NCBI GenBank assembly: GCA_910583935.1
Contig: CAJTZM010000003.1
Span: forward strand, 88,944-152,943
Direction of reading: 5' to 3'
From: an uncultured Oscillospiraceae bacterium
GTDB taxonomy: Bacteria; Bacillota; Clostridia; Oscillospirales; Ruminococcaceae
DNA length: 64,000 bases
Under the pieces are notes generated by a model that had not been told where the DNA came from, searched no databases, and saw only the letters and a program-made list of their open reading frames with translations. Both the position numbers and the translations under genes were made by a program. Numbering within the stretch: position 1 is the stretch's first letter; each line of letters starts with the position of its first letter. Shown piece by piece: positions 33,272 through 42,709 of the stretch.

Positions 33272-35893
33272 CTACTTTAATGTAAAATTCGCGTCGTCCA
33301 GCGAAAAATTGGGATTGTAATAAGGATCGCCCTGCTCCAGTTCCCGTTTCCATCTTGTCCGAAATCGTTCCACTTCTCCAACAAAGCGGGCCCGCTTTTC
33401 CGGGGTGTCGTCTGCTTTTCTGCTTTTGGATTCATAGTGATACAACTCGGCGAAGGGGGTAAAAACAATCAAATATCCCAGCTGCCGAATCCGCATGCAG
33501 AAGTCTACATCGTTAAACGCAACCGCAAAGGATTCGTCCAGGCCGTTAACCCTTTCCCACACTTCTCTGCGGACCATCATGCAAGCAGCGGTGACCGCGC
33601 TGACATTGTTCGTATAGATTAAGCGGCCCATATACCCCAAATCATCTCTCGGGCGGTCGCAGTGCAGATGCCCAGCTCCGGCACCTACTCCTATCAACAC
33701 GCCGCCATGCTGGATGGTGTTATCCGGGTAATACAGCTTTGCGCCGACCGCGCCCACATCCTGCCGCTGGGCATACATCAGCATTTCCTGGATCCAATCC
33801 GGCGAAATTACCTCTGTGTCATTATTTAATAAAAGGATATACTCCCCTTTTGCAAACGCATAGCCAAAATTATTGATTGCGGAATAATTGAACTTTCCAT
33901 CCCAATTGACCACCTGAACATTTTTCTTCCTTTTTAAGACCTCGTAATACTGAAAAGTCTTTTCTTCCTCGCTGTTGTTTTCTATAACAATAATCTCATA
34001 GTTGTGATAAGAGCTCTTTTCCTCAACGGATACGATACACTTGCGCAAATCCGACACATGGTCCTTATTGGGGATCAAAATGGAAACCAACGGCTCCCCC
34101 TGAATTTTATATTGCAGCCGGTAAATGGATAAAACACGGGAATCCAAAACCGTTCCTTCCAATCCCGCCCGTTTCAAGTGGTCGCTCACCGCTTTTTTCG
34201 CTGCCTCGATCACATATGGTTTAGCAGACACGGAAGACGCTACCGACTGCGGATGCGAACGCCAAAAATACAAAGGCTTGGGGATGTGTACAATCCTTTG
34301 CGCCTGCTCGGTCAAGCGCAGCACCATATCAAAATCCTGGCTTCCGTCGCATTCGCTCCGGAATAAGCCCGTTTTTTCCAATAGGGATTTCTTAAACACC
34401 GTCAAATGACAGATATAATTGTTTGCCCGCAGGTTATCGATGGCAAAATCCGGTTTGAAATGGATGCCGATAATATTGCTTATAGTCCCTTCAAAAACCA
34501 GCTCGTCCGTATAAATAAAATCCGCCTTCTGCTCACAGATTACTTTCATGTTTTCGTAAAGCGCCGACGGATGCAGCAGATCGTCGTGATCGAACAAGGC
34601 GATGTAATCCCCGGCGGCCATTTCGATACAGGCGTTGGTATTGCTGGAAATCCCAAAATTTTTCTCCAGCTTCCGGTATTGGATACGGCTGTCGAGCTGC
34701 TGGAATTGAGCCACGAGCTGCCCCACCTGCGGATGATCGGCGTCGCTGCCGTCCGCCAGGCACAGTTCCCAATCAGAATAGGTCTGATCCAGCACCGACT
34801 GGATCATCTTTTTCAAAAATTCCTCCGGCGTATTGTAAAGCGGCACCAGAATGCTGAATTTGACCTGCTGAGGAAACTCGTACTGCCGCTGCGACTCCAG
34901 CTCCTTTTTGTCGTATTTTCCCAGGTCCTGTTTTTTACTATCCTGGGATATCCTCCTCTTCACTCGTTTCCAAGTGTAGGCCGGGCCGTCCCGCAAAATC
35001 CCTTTGATTCCCTTGCAGGTCAGATAGGTTACCTTATTGGACTTTAAAACTTTTTTTATTCCATCCAAGGCGGAGCGCAACGGCTTGGTCATCCTCCAGA
35101 CAAGAGAGGTAACCGTTGCCTGGTGCGACTGGAAAAGCGCGTCATACTCCGCAGCCTTACTAAAATAAAGCGCCTGATATTCTTTCAAATCTGCCGATAA
35201 AATTTCAACTTTTTCTTGCAGCTCCTCCGCGTTCAGGGAAAACGATAATACTTCTTCCTGGTGCTGCAGTGATTCTTTGAGCAGTTTATTTTCGTATTGC
35301 TCTACCGCCGCCGCTATATCTTTCCGCTGGAAAAGCAGCGCATAGCCCGCTAAAAACAGCGGCCTTTCTTCCCCAATGGCAAACAGCCCGTTTTCCGCGA
35401 ACAGTCCGCACCAATAAGAAGGCTCATGCAAATTGACATGGTTCGGCTCTTCCGTATCGTCTGGCGACGAGCAGAACAGCACCCGATCTGCTGCCGCGCA
35501 CAAATTGGCGACAGCTTTTTTCCCTTCTTCCTCCGGAATATGCTCCAGCACCTCTATGGATACCACTAGATCATACCGTTTGGGCAGTGAATCAGGCAAA
35601 GGAGCCGCCAAAGAACCAACCGCGCAGTAGGGGCGAACGTCCTCGCGAACCTTCGAAATGGCATATTCGGACAGATCCACGCCATAGGCCTCGACGCCCA
35701 AATCACGCAAAGCCGCAACCAGCAGTCCCATGGCACAGCCGGCATCTAAAACCGTTTGGGGATGGTAGTTCTCTTTGATATGGGACGCAATACTTTTTAC
35801 AAAGCTCCTTAACTCTTCAGACTCCTGATAGGAAACCTCTCTACTCCCAGTCAGGCAATGCTGATAATATTCCGCGTCATAAAGATTCTCCAT
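33272..35893 (-). CDS. Methyltransferase-GT2-GT2 fusion protein
   Basis: This protein has 873 residues in four parts. A class I methyltransferase (about 1-190; VLDAGCAMG, EVLEHIPEEEG); a coiled coil (about 205-260); a first GT2 domain (about 335-590; FSILVPLYNT, ALFDHDDLLHP); and a second GT2 domain (about 600-870; VSILIPNKDH, LLLNNDTEV, FNDVDFCMR) of the rhamnosyltransferase type. It probably adds alternate sugars and caps or decorates the chain by methylation. The coiled coil may measure chain length, as in WbdA/WbdD-type systems. Start at ATG 35893 with GGGGTGG at 8 nt. Confidence 0.9.
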   Translation of the reverse strand: MENLYDAEYYQHCLTGSREVSYQESEELRSFVKSIASHIKENYHPQTVLDAGCAMGLLVAALRDLGVEAYGVDLSEYAISKVREDVRPYCAVGSLAAPLPDSLPKRYDLVVSIEVLEHIPEEEGKKAVANLCAAADRVLFCSSPDDTEEPNHVNLHEPSYWCGLFAENGLFAIGEERPLFLAGYALLFQRKDIAAAVEQYENKLLKESLQHQEEVLSFSLNAEELQEKVEILSADLKEYQALYFSKAAEYDALFQSHQATVTSLVWRMTKPLRSALDGIKKVLKSNKVTYLTCKGIKGILRDGPAYTWKRVKRRISQDSKKQDLGKYDKKELESQRQYEFPQQVKFSILVPLYNTPEEFLKKMIQSVLDQTYSDWELCLADGSDADHPQVGQLVAQFQQLDSRIQYRKLEKNFGISSNTNACIEMAAGDYIALFDHDDLLHPSALYENMKVICEQKADFIYTDELVFEGTISNIIGIHFKPDFAIDNLRANNYICHLTVFKKSLLEKTGLFRSECDGSQDFDMVLRLTEQAQRIVHIPKPLYFWRSHPQSVASSVSAKPYVIEAAKKAVSDHLKRAGLEGTVLDSRVLSIYRLQYKIQGEPLVSILIPNKDHVSDLRKCIVSVEEKSSYHNYEIIVIENNSEEEKTFQYYEVLKRKKNVQVVNWDGKFNYSAINNFGYAFAKGEYILLLNNDTEVISPDWIQEMLMYAQRQDVGAVGAKLYYPDNTIQHGGVLIGVGAGAGHLHCDRPRDDLGYMGRLIYTNNVSAVTAACMMVRREVWERVNGLDESFAVAFNDVDFCMRIRQLGYLIVFTPFAELYHYESKSRKADDTPEKRARFVGEVERFRTRWKRELEQGDPYYNPNFSLDDANFTLK

Positions 35894-35907
35894 CCTTTGC
35901 CACCCCA

Positions 35908-36624
35908 TTAAATTTGATACGCGTCGCAAACCTCTTTCGTTTCACCAATCATCTTAACCTGTCCATGGTCCAGCCACAAAACCCGGTCGCACATCTGCCG
36001 GATCTGCTCCAAATCGTGAGAAACAAACAATACCGTTGTGCCGCCGCTCATCAGCTCCAACATCCGTTTACGGCTTTTTCGCTGGAATGCTTCGTCTCCC
36101 ACCGCTAGGATTTCGTCCACAATTAAAATTTCCGGATTCACAACCGTAGCGATGGAGAAGGCCAGCCGCATCATCATACCTGAGGAATAATTGCGGATCG
36201 GCATCCCGATAAACTCTCCCAACTCAGAAAAGTCCACAATTTCATCATATTTCTCGTCTAAAAATCTTTGAGAATAGCCTAAAATCGCGCCGTTTAGATA
36301 GACATTTTCCCGACCGGTCAAATCAAAATCAAAGCCGCTGCCCAACTCCAGCATCGGAACGATATTCCCCCGAACCGAAACCGAACCTTCTGTTGGCTTT
36401 AAGATGCCGGAAATGACCTTTAAAACGGTACTTTTTCCCGCGCCATTCCGACCGATAATCCCCAGCACTTCTCCGGGCCGTACCGAAAAGCTGACATTTT
36501 CTAAAGCCCAAAATTCCTTGTACTTGAGCTTTCTTTTCGCCAGCGTCACCAGGTACTCCTTCAGGCTCTGAATTCGATCCGGAGACATGTGAAAACACAT
36601 AGAGACATTCTTTACCTCGATCAT
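35908..36624 (-). CDS. Polysaccharide ABC exporter, ATPase (Wzt/TagH type)
   Basis: This protein has 238 residues with Walker A GRNGAGKST, signature YSSGMMMRL, Walker B ILIVDEILAVGDE and the N-terminal SLKEYLVTLAKRK segment typical of Wzt/TagH. There is no C-terminal carbohydrate-binding domain, so substrate recognition by the ATPase is unlikely. GAGGAG precedes the ATG. It pairs with the permease 10 bp upstream. Confidence 0.94.
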   Translation of the reverse strand: MIEVKNVSMCFHMSPDRIQSLKEYLVTLAKRKLKYKEFWALENVSFSVRPGEVLGIIGRNGAGKSTVLKVISGILKPTEGSVSVRGNIVPMLELGSGFDFDLTGRENVYLNGAILGYSQRFLDEKYDEIVDFSELGEFIGMPIRNYSSGMMMRLAFSIATVVNPEILIVDEILAVGDEAFQRKSRKRMLELMSGGTTVLFVSHDLEQIRQMCDRVLWLDHGQVKMIGETKEVCDAYQI

Positions 36625-36634
36625 TCTTTTCTCC

Positions 36635-38098
36635 TCATATAAACAGAACAAATTTATCCTGGACTTTTCGGAAAACAAGCCCCCCGATCACCAAACCGCC
36701 AACGGCAAATATCAAACAAATCAGGTAGGCTTTTGGCTCGGGCGATATACCGTCTATCACAACTGTTCGAGCAAAACGGATAAAATGATACATGGGATTC
36801 ATCTTATAAATCGTCATAAACTGAGCAGGGATAATGATTTCCGGGTAAAAAATCGGGGTGACATAAAGCCAGATCATGCTCAACACGTTCCACAAAAACT
36901 GCGTATCCCGGAAAAATACCATCAGCGATGACAAAATCAGCACCATCCCGATACAAAAACAAAGTAAGCAGGCCAATGAAAAGGGCAGAAGCAGAATAGC
37001 TGGCCTTACCGGTGTATGGGTGAAAAGAATGACCAGCAGCAGCGGCAGCAACGAAAGCAGCAGATTGATGCCGGAAGAAATAACCCGAGTAACCGGATAA
37101 ATATACTTGGGCACATAAACCTTAGTAATCAGCGAGGCATTTCCCAAAATAGAGGTAATGCCCATCCCGCAGGCCTCACTGAAAAAATTAAACAGCACAA
37201 TACCCGTTAAAAGATAAACCGGAAAATTGGGAATGTCGCTTTTAAAAATAGTAGAAAACACCACATACTGCACCAGCATAGTCAAAAGGGGATTAAGAAA
37301 ACTCCAAAGAACCCCTAAAACGCTGCGTTTATATTTGGTTTTAAAATCCCGGCTGACCAACTGGTGAATCAGGAAACGGTACCGCGAAAAAGCGGCGAGC
37401 AGCTTAAGCCCCAGGCAGACTTTTCCTTTTTTTTGCAGCAAACACAGCCGCCAGCAGTATAGGGCCAGCAAAACGCCTAAGCCGGTAAAGATGTACCAAT
37501 AATAATGCCCAAACCACAGATCGGTCACACCTGTGACCTCTAAGCAGAGGGTTCCCTCCAGCGGCTGGCCATTTATGCGCAGCGGTATCCAATCCGCGCT
37601 TTTCACCTCCACCCGGCCGGCGGCGATGGAGCTGCCATAATACAAGGTTACCGCATTTCCCAACGAGCTGTCTTTCGAAGAAATTTCCAGCAAAAAAGAG
37701 CGGCCGATCGCATTTTCCAGCGGCTGAGTCAAACGCAGATTAAGCCAATCGCTATCCTGTATCTGCGCCATATCCACCGAAAAATGCTCCGCCAGCTCCT
37801 TCCCTCCCTGCGGATCCTGCACGTATAAATCTACTGACAATATTCCACCGTTGCTTCGGCCGAACGTTCCCGCAAAGACCGAAAAGTCCGTTAGGCGGTC
37901 GCAGTGAGCATAAAAGGGCTGCTCCAAAACCGTATCGGACAAAATCTCTCCCACCGAAGCCGAAGGGGAAATCGACTCGTCAATATCTACACGAGTTCGC
38001 AGCTGTTCGCCGCCAATCCAATAGAAAAATGCGGCTAAAACGATATAAGCCGCCAACGTCGCCAAACAGCCCTTTTGCAAATTCCACTTTATTTTCAT
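36635..38098 (-). CDS. Polysaccharide ABC exporter permease with fused outer domain
   Basis: This protein has 487 residues, about 220 more than a usual Wzm/TagG permease. Residues 1-30 form a membrane helix; 31-195 form an extracytoplasmic beta-sandwich-like region (SVFAGTFGRSNGGILSVDLYV); a second helix follows near 200-220; residues 230-487 form the ABC-2 permease (SRDFKTKYKRSVLGVLWSFLNPL, about six helices). A similar beta-rich region opens the DUF2142 protein of the same locus. The fused domain may bind the exported glycan outside the cell; that is inference. Confidence 0.88.
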   Translation of the reverse strand: MKIKWNLQKGCLATLAAYIVLAAFFYWIGGEQLRTRVDIDESISPSASVGEILSDTVLEQPFYAHCDRLTDFSVFAGTFGRSNGGILSVDLYVQDPQGGKELAEHFSVDMAQIQDSDWLNLRLTQPLENAIGRSFLLEISSKDSSLGNAVTLYYGSSIAAGRVEVKSADWIPLRINGQPLEGTLCLEVTGVTDLWFGHYYWYIFTGLGVLLALYCWRLCLLQKKGKVCLGLKLLAAFSRYRFLIHQLVSRDFKTKYKRSVLGVLWSFLNPLLTMLVQYVVFSTIFKSDIPNFPVYLLTGIVLFNFFSEACGMGITSILGNASLITKVYVPKYIYPVTRVISSGINLLLSLLPLLLVILFTHTPVRPAILLLPFSLACLLCFCIGMVLILSSLMVFFRDTQFLWNVLSMIWLYVTPIFYPEIIIPAQFMTIYKMNPMYHFIRFARTVVIDGISPEPKAYLICLIFAVGGLVIGGLVFRKVQDKFVLFI

Positions 38099-38113
38099 TG
38101 GCTTTCCTCTCTT

Positions 38114-38959
38114 CTATTCCTCGATTTCCTCCAGATACCGCGCCAGCGCGTCCTGCCAGGACGGCAGGAGCGCAAACCCCGCTTTTGTCAGGCTGTTTTT
38201 ACTGAGCCGAGAATTGAAGGGACGAACCGCCTTTGCCGGGTATTCGCTGGAGGGGATCGGGTTTACCTGGGCCATACAGCCGCCCAGACGGAAAATCTCC
38301 GCGGCAAAATCCGCCCAGGAACAGACTCCTTCGTTTGTTGCATGATAAACACCGTATTTTTCCGTCTGCACCATATCGCATAAAATCGGCGCCAGATCCG
38401 CCGTATAGGTGGGGGAACCGATCTGGTCGTCCACTACGCTTACCTGCTCCCGCTCACGGCCCAGACGAAGCATGGTTTTCACAAAATTATTCCCATTTTT
38501 TCCAAAAACCCAGGAAACACGGACAATAAAGTATTTGTCCAGTAATTCCTTTACCACTTCTTCTCCTTCCAGCTTCGTCTTTCCATAGACGCTTGTGGGA
38601 CCGGTTGGGTCGTTTATCTCATAAAACTGTTCTCCAAAACCGGAAAACACATAGTCGGTGCTGATATAAACCATCTTAGCGCCGATCCGCCTGCACACCT
38701 TGGCAATATTCCGTGTTCCCTCCACATTGACCTGCCGGCACCAGTCCGCTTCCTCCTCGGCCCGATCTACTGCAGTATAGGCCGAACAGTGGATCACGGC
38801 ATCCGGAGCGTAACGCTCGATAAATTGAGTGGTCGCCGCCGCGTCGGTAATATCAAAATCCTTGATGTCCGCGCCTAAACAGTCGATCCTCCGCTGATGC
38901 AGAACCTTCATCACGTCATAGCCCAACTGCCCGCCGATACCGGTCACCAGAATTTTCAT
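38114..38959 (-). CDS. rfbD: dTDP-4-dehydrorhamnose reductase
   Basis: This enzyme reduces dTDP-4-keto-rhamnose to dTDP-L-rhamnose. It has 281 residues with the Rossmann motif TGIGGQLG, STDYVFSG and the active-site YGKTK. I chose the second ATG (38959) because GAGGAG lies 8 nt before it, against 2 nt for the ATG at 38965. Fourth gene of the rhamnose block. Confidence 0.95.
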   Translation of the reverse strand: MKILVTGIGGQLGYDVMKVLHQRRIDCLGADIKDFDITDAAATTQFIERYAPDAVIHCSAYTAVDRAEEEADWCRQVNVEGTRNIAKVCRRIGAKMVYISTDYVFSGFGEQFYEINDPTGPTSVYGKTKLEGEEVVKELLDKYFIVRVSWVFGKNGNNFVKTMLRLGREREQVSVVDDQIGSPTYTADLAPILCDMVQTEKYGVYHATNEGVCSWADFAAEIFRLGGCMAQVNPIPSSEYPAKAVRPFNSRLSKNSLTKAGFALLPSWQDALARYLEEIEE

Positions 38960-38997
38960 TCTCATTTCTCCTCTTTCAAAAAGGCTTGCGGTATCGC

Positions 38998-40017
38998 CTA
39001 CCGGTTGCCATACATTTTACTATAATAATTTTGATAATCGCCGCTGATAATATGCTCCCACCAAGCCCTGTTATCCAAATACCAGCGGATGGTTTTTTTC
39101 ATTCCTTCGTCAAAGGCGGTGGTCGGCAGCCAGCCCAACTCCCTATGGATTTTTGCCGGATCAATGGCGTAGCGCCGATCGTGGCCCGGCCGGTCGGTGA
39201 CAAAATGGATCAGGCTCTCCGGCTTGTCGAGCGTATGAAGGATGGTTTTGACTACCTCCAGGTTGGTGCGCTCGTTATGTCCGCCAATATTATAGACGCT
39301 GCCTTCCTTGCCCTTTCGTACAATCAGGTCGATGGCGGCGCAGTGATCGGTAACATACAGCCAGTCCCGAACGTTTTCACCGGTGCCGTAAACCGGCAGG
39401 GGCTTATCATTCAGCGCGTTGGCAATCATCAGCGGAATCAGCTTTTCCGGGAACTGATAGGGTCCATAGTTGTTGGAGCAGCGGGAGATGCTCACCGGAA
39501 GCCCAAAGGTGCGGTGATAAGCCTGCACCAGCAGATCGGCCGACGCTTTGGAAGCAGAATAAGGGCTGGAGGTATGAATCGGGGTTTCTTCCGTAAAAAA
39601 CAGGTCGGGACGGTCCAGCGGCAGATCGCCGTACACTTCGTCGGTAGACACCTGATGGTACCGCTTGACGCCATACTGGCGGCTGGCGTCCATCAAAACC
39701 CCGGTGCCCAGGACGTTAGTCCGCAAAAATACGCCGGGATCCATCACCGAGCGGTCCACATGGGTTTCTGCCGCAAAGTTGACCACCACATCGGGCTTTT
39801 CCTGCTCAAACAGGGCATAAATCGCCTTGCGGTCTGCAATATCCACCTTTGCAAAGGAAAAACGTGGATCCTCCATCACCGACTCCAGCGTTTCCAGATT
39901 TCCCGCATAGGTCAGGCTATCTACACAAACGATCTGATCCTCCGGATATTGATCCATCAAATAAAACACAAAATTGCTGCCGATAAAGCCGGCGCCGCCG
40001 GTAACCAACCACTTCAT
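38998..40017 (-). CDS. rfbB: dTDP-glucose 4,6-dehydratase
   Basis: This enzyme makes dTDP-4-keto-6-deoxyglucose, the second step to rhamnose. It has 339 residues with GGAGFIGSN (7-15), the catalytic STDEVYGDL and YSASKASAD (Y-x-x-x-K), and ISRCSNNYGP. GGAG before the ATG. It lies 2 bp downstream of rfbC. Confidence 0.96.
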   Translation of the reverse strand: MKWLVTGGAGFIGSNFVFYLMDQYPEDQIVCVDSLTYAGNLETLESVMEDPRFSFAKVDIADRKAIYALFEQEKPDVVVNFAAETHVDRSVMDPGVFLRTNVLGTGVLMDASRQYGVKRYHQVSTDEVYGDLPLDRPDLFFTEETPIHTSSPYSASKASADLLVQAYHRTFGLPVSISRCSNNYGPYQFPEKLIPLMIANALNDKPLPVYGTGENVRDWLYVTDHCAAIDLIVRKGKEGSVYNIGGHNERTNLEVVKTILHTLDKPESLIHFVTDRPGHDRRYAIDPAKIHRELGWLPTTAFDEGMKKTIRWYLDNRAWWEHIISGDYQNYYSKMYGNR

Positions 40018-40019
40018 TC

Positions 40020-40580
40020 CTATTTCTCCTTATATACAAAATCCACGTCGCTGTCGCGCAAAAGCGGCGCCCTTTGGTCCTTTTCAGACAAAATCGGATA
40101 CTCTACCCGCCAGTCTATACCCAAATCCGGATCGTTCCACAAAATATTCCGGTCGGTAGAAGGCGCGTACAGATTATCCTCTTTATACAAAAACTCCACA
40201 TCGTCGGTCAGTGTCACAAAGCCATGGCCGAATCCCCTGGGGATCAGAAGCTGCCGTTTGTTTTCGGCGGACAGCTCTACCGCCACCCACTTTTTATAGG
40301 TAGGGGATCCTTTGCGCAGATCCACCGCCACATCCAGCACCGCACCGCGGCCGCAGCGGACCAGCTTGGCCTGAGCGGCGTCCCCTTTTTGAAAGTGTAT
40401 CCCACGCAGGGTACCCTTTTGGGCGGAATAGGACTGATTGTCCTGTACAAAATGGTAATGGAGCCCTGCCTCTTCCATATTACGGGTAGACCAGGTTTCC
40501 ATAAACCAGCCCCGATGGTCTCCAAAAACCTTTGGCTCTAAAATAAAGACATCCAATACTTGTGTTGGAATGACATGCAT
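40020..40580 (-). CDS. rfbC: dTDP-4-dehydrorhamnose 3,5-epimerase
   Basis: This cupin-fold epimerase has 186 residues, the usual length. Visible motifs are DHRGWFMETW, GTLRGIHFQ (catalytic His), DVAVDLRKGSPTY and PRGFGHGFVTL. GGAG lies 9 nt before the ATG. Third step of dTDP-rhamnose synthesis, second gene of the block. Confidence 0.96.
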   Translation of the reverse strand: MHVIPTQVLDVFILEPKVFGDHRGWFMETWSTRNMEEAGLHYHFVQDNQSYSAQKGTLRGIHFQKGDAAQAKLVRCGRGAVLDVAVDLRKGSPTYKKWVAVELSAENKRQLLIPRGFGHGFVTLTDDVEFLYKEDNLYAPSTDRNILWNDPDLGIDWRVEYPILSEKDQRAPLLRDSDVDFVYKEK

Positions 40581-40594
40581 ATTGGGATACTCCT

Positions 40595-41473
40595 TTAGTA
40601 GATAATTTTGTTTTCCGCAACCTTTTTCAAATGGGCGCCATAAGCCGACTTGCCATACCGCTGCGCCGACGTCAACAGCTGTTCCTTGTCAATCCAGCCA
40701 TTTTTATAGGCGATTTCCTCAATAGCGGAGATTTTAATCCCCTGCCGGGTTTCAATTACCTTGACAAACTCAGTCGCCTCCGACAGCGCATCCACCGTCC
40801 CGGTGTCCAGCCAGGCATAGCCGCGCCCCAGCTTTACTACATTTAAAGAGCCTTCTTCCAGATACATACGATTCAAATCGGTGATCTCCAGCTCTCCGCG
40901 GGCGGATGGTTTTACCTTTTTGGCCATTTCACATACCCGATGATCATAAAAATATAATCCGGTAACGCAATAATTAGATTTGGGGTGCGCCGGCTTTTCC
41001 TCAATGGAAATCGCCTTTCCGTCAGCATCAAATTCCACAATGCCAAATCGTTCCGGATCATCTACATAATAACCAAATACCGTAGCGCCGTCTTTCTTAG
41101 CCGCAGCCTCCCGCAGATGGCGGGTTAGGCCGCTGCCATAAAAAATATTGTCCCCCAGGACCATTGCGCAGCGGTCGCCGTCAATAAACCTTTCACCGAT
41201 TAAAAACGCCTGGGCCAGTCCGTCGGGCGAGGGCTGCACCTCGTAGGACAGACGAACGCCATACTGGGAGCCGTCTCCCAAAAGCCGCTCAAAATTCGGC
41301 AGATCCTGCGGGGTGGAAATAATCAAAATATCCCGAATTCCTGCCAGCATTAGAGTAGACAAAGGATAAAAAATCATCGGCTTATCATAAACCGGCAAAA
41401 GCTGTTTAGAGGTCACAAGTGTCAGTGGATAAAGCCTTGTGCCAGACCCTCCGGCTAAAATAATCCCCTTCAT
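40595..41473 (-). CDS. rfbA: Glucose-1-phosphate thymidylyltransferase
   Basis: This enzyme makes dTDP-glucose, the committed step. It has 292 residues with GGSGTRLYPLT, the KQLLPVYDKPMIYYPL-like block (here MIFYPL), and the LGDNIFYG and GLYFYD motifs. I chose the ATG at 41473 because AAGGAG precedes it. First gene of the polysaccharide operon, behind the promoter at 41542. Confidence 0.96.
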   Translation of the reverse strand: MKGIILAGGSGTRLYPLTLVTSKQLLPVYDKPMIFYPLSTLMLAGIRDILIISTPQDLPNFERLLGDGSQYGVRLSYEVQPSPDGLAQAFLIGERFIDGDRCAMVLGDNIFYGSGLTRHLREAAAKKDGATVFGYYVDDPERFGIVEFDADGKAISIEEKPAHPKSNYCVTGLYFYDHRVCEMAKKVKPSARGELEITDLNRMYLEEGSLNVVKLGRGYAWLDTGTVDALSEATEFVKVIETRQGIKISAIEEIAYKNGWIDKEQLLTSAQRYGKSAYGAHLKKVAENKIIY

Positions 41474-41541
41474 ACAATTACACTCCTTAAGGATGCCAAG
41501 CCCTAAAACGAGCACAGCTATCCCCATTTTCTCATATGGTT

Positions 41542-41570
41542 ATTTTAACCGATAATAGGATAAAACACAA
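41542..41570 (-). promoter_or_regulatory. Promoter of the rfb polysaccharide operon
   Basis: Minus-strand TTGTGT (41565-41570), a 17-bp spacer and TAAAAT (41542-41547). The flanks CTTGTGTTTT and CGGTTAAAATA are shared with the promoter at 42710-42738. Confidence 0.65.
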
Positions 41571-41665
41571 GCTTTTGTATCTCTTTTTTATGATTCCCCC
41601 CTCAACGCCCAAAATTCCGCAAAATGCGGCGCTTTTCCTTATGAAAAAAAGCCCGGTAATACTAA

Positions 41666-41689
41666 GAAAAATGCCGGGGCGTCCCCGGC
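41666..41689 (-). terminator. Terminator of the GT2 gene at 41700
   Basis: GCCGGGG (41673-41679) and CCCCGGC (41683-41689) form a stem with a 3-nt loop; on the minus strand it is followed by ATTTTTC. It lies 11 bp past the stop. Confidence 0.8.
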
Positions 41690-41699
41690 AGAAAATCCG

Positions 41700-42626
41700 T
41701 TATCCAAAGAAAAAACCGGCGATTTTTTTCATGGCGCCATATTTTACCGTTCGGTTTCTTCCTGTAAAAATCTTGCGGTGCAGCCAGCCTTCGGACAAAA
41801 GCCGACCGTATCCCTTGGTCAATTCCCGCTGTGGTGCGGACATGCGGCCTTCATACGCAAGATAAAAGCTTTCCGACTGCAAATAGGTTTCCCGCAGCTC
41901 TTTACGATAGTCCTTTTGATTGAGCAGCCTGCGCAAAAGATAAAGAGGGGACCGTACCGGCTTTGCGCCAACCGAATTATCTCCATGCTGACGGTAAAGT
42001 ACGGTCGCCTCGTCCATTAAAACAATCCGGCCAAAGGCGCTGGCTGCTAAAGCCAGCCACCAATCGTGCATAACATAAAAGGATGGCTCTTTTTCTAACA
42101 AATCCCCCAGTGCGCGATTATACATGACCGTACAGCCTGTTACTGTATTTTGCGCCAATTCATAGCAAAGCGCTGTTCTCTGCCAATTTCCATTGACCGT
42201 ATGACGATAAGAAGGATCCAGAATTTTCAAATCCCTGTCCACAACTGTCAGATCTGTATGCACCAGAATCGGCGTTTGTTTTCCGTTTTGCCGTTCTTCT
42301 TTTTGCATAACGGTCATCGTCTTTTCGATTTTGTCCGGCATCCAAACGTCATCCTGGTCGCAAAGCATCACATAATCAGCACGATGCTTTAACATCATGG
42401 CAAAAAAATTCTGCTTGGCGCCGCCGGAGTTCGAACTGTTTTGATATGCGGCAATATGGGATGGGTACTGTTTTGCATAGGATTGAACAATCTCCCAGGT
42501 GCCATCGTCGGACAAATCGTCCCGGATATGCAGCACAAAATCCTGGCAGGTCTGGCAGAGAACTGACTCGATCTGTTCAGCGATATAGGAAGCACCGTTG
42601 TAAGACGCCAGCAAAATAGAAATCAA
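41700..42626 (-). CDS. GT2 glycosyltransferase
   Basis: This enzyme has 308 residues: GT-A domain with ISILLASYNGASYIAEQIES, a metal site in CDQDDVWMPDKI and a family block NWQRTALCYELAQNTVTGCTVMYN typical of rhamnosyltransferase-like GT2 proteins. The C-terminal 80 residues are basic and helical. TTG start with AAGGGG at 8 nt. It has its own promoter and terminator, separate from the rfb operon but adjacent and on the same strand. Confidence 0.9.
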   Translation of the reverse strand: MISILLASYNGASYIAEQIESVLCQTCQDFVLHIRDDLSDDGTWEIVQSYAKQYPSHIAAYQNSSNSGGAKQNFFAMMLKHRADYVMLCDQDDVWMPDKIEKTMTVMQKEERQNGKQTPILVHTDLTVVDRDLKILDPSYRHTVNGNWQRTALCYELAQNTVTGCTVMYNRALGDLLEKEPSFYVMHDWWLALAASAFGRIVLMDEATVLYRQHGDNSVGAKPVRSPLYLLRRLLNQKDYRKELRETYLQSESFYLAYEGRMSAPQRELTKGYGRLLSEGWLHRKIFTGRNRTVKYGAMKKIAGFFFG

Positions 42627-42709
42627 GATCTTCGCCCCTTTAAAAGAAGCAGCAGCAAGCAGGCGCAGCTCTCCTCATTTTCTTGTATATAAAAATGATT
42701 TACCTCATT

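Noticed and set aside
38986..40299. A 437-codon open frame on the plus strand across rfbB/rfbC
   Set aside because: It is antisense to two clear genes with perfect motifs; the long frame follows from their codon bias.
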